A stretch of 64,000 nucleotides of DNA from the NCBI RefSeq assembly GCF_014199535.1, contig NZ_JACHNV010000002.1:310001-374000 (forward strand), read 5' to 3'. The notes under the pieces were generated by a model. That model saw only the letters and a program-made list of their open reading frames with translations. It did not search any database and was not told the DNA's origin. This stretch comes from Hymenobacter latericoloratus. GTDB taxonomy: Bacteria; Bacteroidota; Bacteroidia; Cytophagales; Hymenobacteraceae. Shown piece after piece: positions 59,567 through 64,000 of the stretch; the stretch's first letter is position 1, and the number at the start of each line of letters is the position of its first letter. A program made the translations under genes and the position numbers.

Positions 59567-61915
59567 TTAAAATTTAAAGTTGTAGGTAACCGACGGAATC
59601 ACCGGAAACAGCGACACTTGCCGGGCGCGGTAGTTCAGCACCTGGTCGGTGGCCTCATCCTTCACCTGGTCGAAATACACGAAGTAGGGGTTGCGGCGGT
59701 TGTAGGCGTTGTACACGCTAAACGTCAGGTCCGACTCGCCGCCCGTCCGGATGGGCTTAAGCTTGTACACCAGCCCCAGGTCCAGGCGGTTGTAGGGCGC
59801 CAGCCGGTAGGTGTTGCGCTCGGGGTAAATGGGCACGGCACTCGGCTCGGCGCCCACCACATCCTGAAACGCAAACCGGCCCAGCGGCAGAGTAGTGGCG
59901 GCCCCCGAGGTAAATACAAAGGAGCCCGTGAGGTTGATGCGCTGGTTCAGCTGGTGCAACACCACCACCGTGAGGTTGTGGCGCCGGTCGTAGGTAGGGT
60001 AGAAGGGGCGGCCGTTGTTGATGCCGTTGGTGCCGCGCTGGGCCGGAAACTGCCGCTTCGTCCAGGACAGCGTGTAGCCCACCCAGCCGGTGGTGCGGCC
60101 CTGCTTTTTCTCCAGGTACAGCTCGTTGCCGTAGGCCCAGCCTTTGCCGAACAGAAACTCGGAGTCCAGCTCGGGGTTCACGAACAGCTGGGCCCCGTCC
60201 TTGAAATCAATCTGACGCTGGGCCCACTTGTAGTACACTTCGTTGGTGAGCAGGTAGCGCCCGTCGCCGAGCAGCCAGCTCACCCCGCCCGCTACCTGCT
60301 GGCTGCGCTGGGGCCTGACGGACTGCCGCGAGGGGTACCAGATATCGGTGGGCAGGGAGGCGCCCGTGTTTGTCACCAGGTGCACGTACTGGTACATGAG
60401 GGCGTAGCTGCCTTTCAGCGAGACGTTGGGCGTGAGGGAGTAGCGCGCCGCCGCCCGCGGCTCCAGCCCCCCATAGGCATCGGGGCCCGACTGGAAGCCC
60501 GAGAGGCGCAGGCCGTACTCCAGCTGCAGCTTTTCGGTGGGCTTGTAGGTGTCGGAGGCGTAGAGGGCAGCCTCGGTGCCGTAGTAGGTAATATTGGAGC
60601 CGAAGTTGACGCTGCCATCCTGGGAGCCGGCCTGCAGGCGGCCCGTCCCGAAGCGGTGGTGCGTGGCCGTGACCCCGAAGCGCAGGGCGTGCCGCTCGTT
60701 GGGGGTATAGTCCAGGTCGGAGCGCAGGGTCAGGTCCCGGATGTCGGACGACAGGTTGAAGCCGAACTGGTCGAGCTTGTTGCCGATCTGGTACTTGTAC
60801 TTGGTCAGCGAAGCCGTGGTGTTCAGAAACAACCGCGGGGTAAACACGTGGTTCCAGCGCAGGGCCGCCACGGTGTTGCCCCAGTTAAAATCGAAATTGA
60901 AGCCGCCCTGGGAGTTGAACCCGAATACGTCGTTGCCCAGGTAGCCGGTCAGGAACAGCTCGTCTTTGCTGCCCAGCTTGTAGTTGGCCTTGGCGTTGAA
61001 ATCGTAGAAATAGTAGTCGGGAATGGGGTTGTAGTCCGGGTCGTCTTGGTTAAGTCGGTTGATCTGGCGGGTGAAGATATCGAAGTACGTGCGCCGCCCC
61101 GACACCAGAAAAGCCCCTTTGCCCTTCCGGATGGGCCCTTCCAGGGTCAGGCGCGAGGAAATCAGGCCCAGGCCGCCGCTGGTCGTGAACTTCTCGGGGT
61201 TGCCGGGGCGCATCTTCACATCTACCACCGAGGAAAGCCTACCCCCGTACTGGGCCGGAAACCCTCCTTTATACAAATCCACCGACTGCACGGCATCGGA
61301 GTTGAACACCGAAAACAGCCCGAACAAGTGGCTGGGGTTGTACACCAGCGCGTCGTCCAGGAGCACCAGGTTCTGGTCGGCGGAGCCACCGCGCACAAAC
61401 AGGCCGCTGGTACCCTCGCCGCCGTTTTGCACGCCCGGTTTCAGCTGCAAGGTTTTCAGAATGTCCACCTCCCCGAACAAAGCCGGCAGCAGGCGGGCCT
61501 CGCGGGCGGTTAGGCGCTCCACACTCATCTGAGTGGTTTGCAGCTTCTGCTCCAACGAGCCCGAGCCCTCAATGACCACCTCGCCCAGCTCGTTGCCTGC
61601 CTCGGCCAGCTGAAACGCCAGGCGCTGGTCGCGGGTAAGGTTCACGTCGCGGGTTTGGGTAGCGTAGCCGATAAAGGACGCCACTACCTGGTGGCGGCCG
61701 GGCGGCAGGCGCAGCGAGTACGAGCCGTCGTCGGCGGTGGTGGTGCCAATGCCCAGCGCGGGCACGGCTACGGTAGCGCCGGGCAGGGGCTCGTTGGGGC
61801 TCGCCGCGGCGCGCACCACCCCGGAAAGCAGGTGCCGGACCTGGGCCTGCAAACGCGGCGGCAGCACAGCGCTCAGCAGAAATACAATACTTAAAAGAGT
61901 GAGCCGTAGGGTCAT
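59567..61915 (-). CDS. TonB-dependent outer-membrane receptor with carboxypeptidase-like N-domain
   Basis: 782 residues. Signal peptide (MTLRLTLLSIVFLLSAVLPP), carboxypeptidase-regulatory-like repeat (LSGVVRAAASPNEPLPGATV ... YSLRLPPGRHQVVASFIGY, about 30-115), plug domain (EVDILKTLQLKPGVQNGGEG, GLFVRGGSADQNLVLLDDAL) and a 22-strand barrel ending VTYNFKF, whose final Phe suits BAM recognition. No long SusD partner; instead a DUF4249 lipoprotein follows. Imports a ligand not identifiable from sequence. A -7 box TACTTTTG is 24 nt upstream. Confidence 0.93.
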   Translation of the reverse strand: MTLRLTLLSIVFLLSAVLPPRLQAQVRHLLSGVVRAAASPNEPLPGATVAVPALGIGTTTADDGSYSLRLPPGRHQVVASFIGYATQTRDVNLTRDQRLAFQLAEAGNELGEVVIEGSGSLEQKLQTTQMSVERLTAREARLLPALFGEVDILKTLQLKPGVQNGGEGTSGLFVRGGSADQNLVLLDDALVYNPSHLFGLFSVFNSDAVQSVDLYKGGFPAQYGGRLSSVVDVKMRPGNPEKFTTSGGLGLISSRLTLEGPIRKGKGAFLVSGRRTYFDIFTRQINRLNQDDPDYNPIPDYYFYDFNAKANYKLGSKDELFLTGYLGNDVFGFNSQGGFNFDFNWGNTVAALRWNHVFTPRLFLNTTASLTKYKYQIGNKLDQFGFNLSSDIRDLTLRSDLDYTPNERHALRFGVTATHHRFGTGRLQAGSQDGSVNFGSNITYYGTEAALYASDTYKPTEKLQLEYGLRLSGFQSGPDAYGGLEPRAAARYSLTPNVSLKGSYALMYQYVHLVTNTGASLPTDIWYPSRQSVRPQRSQQVAGGVSWLLGDGRYLLTNEVYYKWAQRQIDFKDGAQLFVNPELDSEFLFGKGWAYGNELYLEKKQGRTTGWVGYTLSWTKRQFPAQRGTNGINNGRPFYPTYDRRHNLTVVVLHQLNQRINLTGSFVFTSGAATTLPLGRFAFQDVVGAEPSAVPIYPERNTYRLAPYNRLDLGLVYKLKPIRTGGESDLTFSVYNAYNRRNPYFVYFDQVKDEATDQVLNYRARQVSLFPVIPSVTYNFKF

Positions 61916-61939
61916 TCGGGGCAGCAGTACAGAGGAGTC

Positions 61940-61947
61940 CAAAAGTA
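61940..61947 (-). promoter_or_regulatory. -7 box TACTTTTG of the TonB receptor gene
   Basis: CAAAAGTA on the plus strand, 24 nt upstream of the ATG at 61915. Confidence 0.55.
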
Positions 61948-62007
61948 CGGACACTCTACCCAACCCCTACGACGCCCCGGAAGTTTACTCGCGGCTCCTT
62001 GCCCCGC

Positions 62008-62316
62008 TTACTTCAGCACGCCCTGCACCACTTGGCCCAACTGCGCCGCCGAAACCACGCCCGCCTGCCGCCATACCGGCTGGCCCTTCTGAAACAAAAT
62101 CAGGGTAGGAATACTCTGCACCCGAAACTGCTGCGCAGCCGCCGGGTTGCGGTCCACGTCAATCTTGATGACTTTGAGTTTGCCCTGGTGCTGGGCCGCC
62201 ACCTGCTCCAGAATGGGAGCCATGGTTTTGCAGGGGCCGCACCAGTCGGCGTAAAAATCAACCAGCACCGGCATACCGGGGCTGTTAATAAGCTCAGAAA
62301 ACGACTTCTTCGGCAT
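62008..62316 (-). CDS. trxA: Thioredoxin
   Basis: 102 residues. Redox site WCGPCK (C26, C29) in VDFYADWCGPCKTMAP, cis-Pro in SIPTLILFQKGQ, and VIKIDVDRNP. No signal peptide: start is taken at ATG 62314-62316 (MPKKSFSELI). A cytoplasmic disulfide reductant. Single gene upstream of the TonB receptor on the same strand, but 92 bp and a promoter separate them. Confidence 0.94.
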   Translation of the reverse strand: MPKKSFSELINSPGMPVLVDFYADWCGPCKTMAPILEQVAAQHQGKLKVIKIDVDRNPAAAQQFRVQSIPTLILFQKGQPVWRQAGVVSAAQLGQVVQGVLK

Positions 62317-62417
62317 GAGATAAAACCGCAAAAAACGGTCGGCACCGCGCCGCCGCTCCGGCTTGTACGCAGGAAAGCGGGGGCGGGTAGCGGGTTTTTC
62401 CGGAGGGGGGCAAGCAC

Positions 62418-62448
62418 AAAAAAGCCCGGTGCTGCAACACCGGGCTTT
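62418..62448 (-). terminator. Terminator downstream of the secreted-protein gene
   Basis: Stem AAAGCCCGGTG/CACCGGGCTTT with 6-nt loop and an A run at 62418-62423, giving a U-tract for leftward transcription. Confidence 0.82.
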
Positions 62449-62480
62449 CCCTTGTAAGTGAGTGGGTGAAGAGGAGGAGG

Positions 62481-62921
62481 TTAGTTCTTGCCTAGCAAGG
62501 TAACATCATTTGCGACTTCAGAAAAACTAAAGCGCCCTCCCACCACTTTTTTTCCGCTTACCTGGCACTCCCAGGTGTAGCGGCCGGGGCGGGCAGCGGC
62601 GGCCTCTCCGCTCTCGGTCTTGAAATAATCGGCCTCCGAAGCCTCGGAAGGGAAAATAACGTCTATGCCGTTCTGGCCCTTGGGAATTTGCTTGGACAGG
62701 ATGTATTCTTTGCCGGTTTCCTGGTTGATAACCACAAACTTAGCGGTGTAGGCGCCCAGCTGGCTGAACTTATCTACCACGCCCAGCTTCACGTAGGCAT
62801 CCGTGGAAACCAGCCACGTTTGTGCCTTAGAAGTAGCAGGCGAGAAAACCATCAGTGCCAGTAGCAACCCTGCTACCCGCAACACACGAGACAAAGAGAA
62901 AGCAGGAGTAGAAACGCGCAT
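62481..62921 (-). CDS. Secreted hypothetical protein (146 aa)
   Basis: Signal peptide MRVSTPAFSLSRVLRVAGLL ... FSPATSKAQ, cleavage likely after SKA. The mature part is a small beta-rich domain: KFVVINQETGKEYILSKQIP, IDVIFPSEASEADYF, and GRYTWECQVSGKKVVGG. This immunoglobulin-like strand spacing suggests a structural or binding role. ATG 62919-62921 is chosen over an upstream Met 34 codons earlier because it starts the signal peptide. Confidence 0.72.
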   Translation of the reverse strand: MRVSTPAFSLSRVLRVAGLLLALMVFSPATSKAQTWLVSTDAYVKLGVVDKFSQLGAYTAKFVVINQETGKEYILSKQIPKGQNGIDVIFPSEASEADYFKTESGEAAAARPGRYTWECQVSGKKVVGGRFSFSEVANDVTLLGKN

Positions 62922-63147
62922 AGAAAAACGGTGAAAAGTGAAAAAATGAGCAGTTGCCTGAACAGAGAAATGGATGAAACGAAGATGCAGCCCTTTTGCA
63001 CGGTGTATGCGGCTGAGGCGCAACCAAATATAGATGTTATTTGAAAGTACTCACAAAATTTTGATTTCTATTTTATCAAAATAGCAAGAGTGAATCCTGG
63101 CGGCGGCATCGGTGTTGTTGTAGAGGATAGAAGAAAAAGAAGAAGCG

Positions 63148-63468
63148 ATGCGAAGAAAAAAGTACGCATGGACGTTGCCCGAGCCGTTACCGGCAGAAAT
63201 ACGGTGCGGCCTGTGCGAGCGGGAAGTGCAGCACACCTCGCGCCACCATTTAGTACCCCGCGAAGAAGGCGGCCACCACGGGCCCATCGTGGACCTGTGT
63301 CAGCCCTGCCATAGCACGGTGCACTTGTTGCTCACCAACCGGGAGCTGGCCCGGCGCTACAACACCGTGGAACGTCTGCGCGCGGCCGAGGAGCTGCAGA
63401 AGTACCTGCACTGGGTGCGGCGCAACCGGGTAGAGCGCATCAGTAACCGCCGGGCCCGTCGGGGGTAG
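63148..63468 (+). CDS. HNH-endonuclease-like protein (106 aa)
   Basis: CxxC at C20/C23 (IRCGLCEREV), then TSRHHLVPREEGGHH, the H-H core with the catalytic His in RHHLVPR, and a second CxxC-H at C51/C54/H55 (LCQPCHSTVH). This is the zinc-bound HNH (beta-beta-alpha-metal) layout. It cuts or binds DNA. No phage or toxin gene is adjacent; basic C-terminus (RNRVERISNRRARRG). ATG at 63148. Possibly a host housekeeping nuclease of unknown role. Confidence 0.85.
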   Translation: MRRKKYAWTLPEPLPAEIRCGLCEREVQHTSRHHLVPREEGGHHGPIVDLCQPCHSTVHLLLTNRELARRYNTVERLRAAEELQKYLHWVRRNRVERISNRRARRG

Positions 63469-63479
63469 GGCCGGGCGCT

Positions 63480-63487
63480 TACCTTTG
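63480..63487 (+). promoter_or_regulatory. -7 box TACCTTTG of the last gene
   Basis: Perfect element 29 nt before the ATG at 63517 and 11 nt after the HNH stop codon. Confidence 0.55.
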
Positions 63488-63516
63488 GGCTCTCTTCTAC
63501 CGAGGCCTTTTCCGTG

Positions 63517-64000
63517 ATGATAACCCGATTTTTTGTGCCGTTCCGGCAGCTGCGGCAGCAGCCCACCATTGTAGTCGATAGCACCGGCACCGGGGCGGCC
63601 CTGACACTGGCCCACTGGCGCGGCGCGGCAACCCCAGCGCTGCTGCGCGATGATACCAGCGCCGGATCCGTGCTGCGGGCTCTGCGCCAGCCGGCCACGC
63701 CGGGCCTGGCGGCGCCGGCCGTTACGGCCAATCATTTCGATGTGGACGGTTTTGTAGGCGTCTGGGCCCTGCTGAACCCGGAGCTGGCCCTGGAGCACGA
63801 GCACCTGCTGCGGCTGGTGGCTACCCTCGGCGACTTCCGCGAAATAAACTGGGCCGACCCGCTGGCCGACCAGGCCCTGCGGCTGGTATGCTGGCTGAAC
63901 GCGGAGGAAAAGGCCCGCTTCTACGAGCCCTTCGGGGCGCCGGCCCGGCGGCGGCGCGAAGATGAGGCCTCAGCCGAGAAATTTGAGTGGTTTCTGCCGC
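63517..64000 (+). CDS. Uncharacterised protein, 3' end outside the window
   Basis: ATG 63517 opens MITRFFVPFRQLRQQPTIVV and the frame is open to the window edge (161 codons). Visible segments LTLAHWRGAATPALLRDDTS, VTANHFDVDGFVGVWALLNP and LVATLGDFREINWADP recall a conserved Bacteroidota family I would place near DUF6687, from memory only. The Asn-His-Phe-Asp-x-Asp-Gly motif looks like the DHH/nanoRNase-type metal-binding DxDG. A GTG at 63514 is directly adjacent. Function not assigned. Confidence 0.7.
   Translation, partial: MITRFFVPFRQLRQQPTIVVDSTGTGAALTLAHWRGAATPALLRDDTSAGSVLRALRQPATPGLAAPAVTANHFDVDGFVGVWALLNPELALEHEHLLRLVATLGDFREINWADPLADQALRLVCWLNAEEKARFYEPFGAPARRRREDEASAEKFEWFLP

Noticed and set aside
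59618..61513. 631-codon plus-strand frame opposite the TonB receptor
   Set aside because: Antisense shadow; repetitive Gly/Val/Ala/Arg composition and no homology to any family I know.

Overview
The window looks like chromosomal DNA of a high-GC Bacteroidota, most probably Hymenobacter or a close relative (Cytophagales, Hymenobacteraceae). Supporting signs: promoters carry the Bacteroidota -7 element TAnnTTTG (often TACCTTTG) instead of a sigma70 -10 box; a TonB-dependent receptor with an N-terminal carboxypeptidase-like domain is paired with a DUF4249 lipoprotein; arginine is made through an acylornithine carbamoyltransferase related to Bacteroides SOTCase; and lipoproteins with short lipoboxes are common. 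No rRNA, tRNA, CRISPR array or prophage was recognised.

Layout. 1-5977: lipoprotein fragment, a hypothetical gene, clpS, recR and two divergent glycosyltransferases (GT61, and GT2 fused to a degenerate phosphoglycosyltransferase-like tail). 6064-30857: mainly housekeeping and metabolic genes (class I aminotransferase, rfaE1, hemE, marC, purE, an EEP-fold enzyme, FAD monooxygenase, dnaK, alpha/beta hydrolase, rluE, a VWA protein, MFS transporter, fabG, geranylgeranyl-reductase-like enzyme, TPR lipoprotein, lpdA, TetR). A yiiX-like gene at 22069-22745 is broken by a 5-bp tandem repeat. 31452-48064: a large arginine/carbamoyl-phosphate region. argH, argE' and argB face left; a GNAT acetyltransferase, argG, argC, argD, carA, carB and argF' face right. 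Small, mostly AT-richer ORFs are interspersed, and two of the intervals are bounded by inverted copies of a roughly 45-bp GAACGTCATG repeat. 48214-64000: a Thr-rich secreted protein, dinB, map, carboxylesterase, EamA transporter, rarA, sppA, purine nucleoside phosphorylase, DUF4249/TonB receptor pair, thioredoxin, a secreted protein, an HNH protein and a truncated final gene.

How the genes work together. The GNAT enzyme (acylglutamate synthase candidate), ArgB, ArgC, ArgD, ArgF', ArgE', ArgG and ArgH account for a whole linear arginine route. CarA/CarB supply carbamoyl phosphate for ArgF' and for pyrimidines. The specificity position of ArgF' (residue 90) is Gln, matching neither the acetyl-type Glu nor the succinyl-type Pro.

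Non-coding structure. Three related families of intergenic inverted repeats occur: GTCATCCTGAGC, GTCATGCTGAGC and GTCATTGCGAGG types. Several sit where a terminator is expected. Many genes end in strong hairpin terminators shared by convergent neighbours. Several -7 boxes lie only 4-10 nt before the start codon, which suggests leaderless or nearly leaderless mRNAs. The most interesting leads are the repeat-bounded cargo intervals in the arginine region, the Gln90 carbamoyltransferase, the yiiX pentanucleotide repeat, and a 50-residue ORF with its own leader hairpin and terminator.
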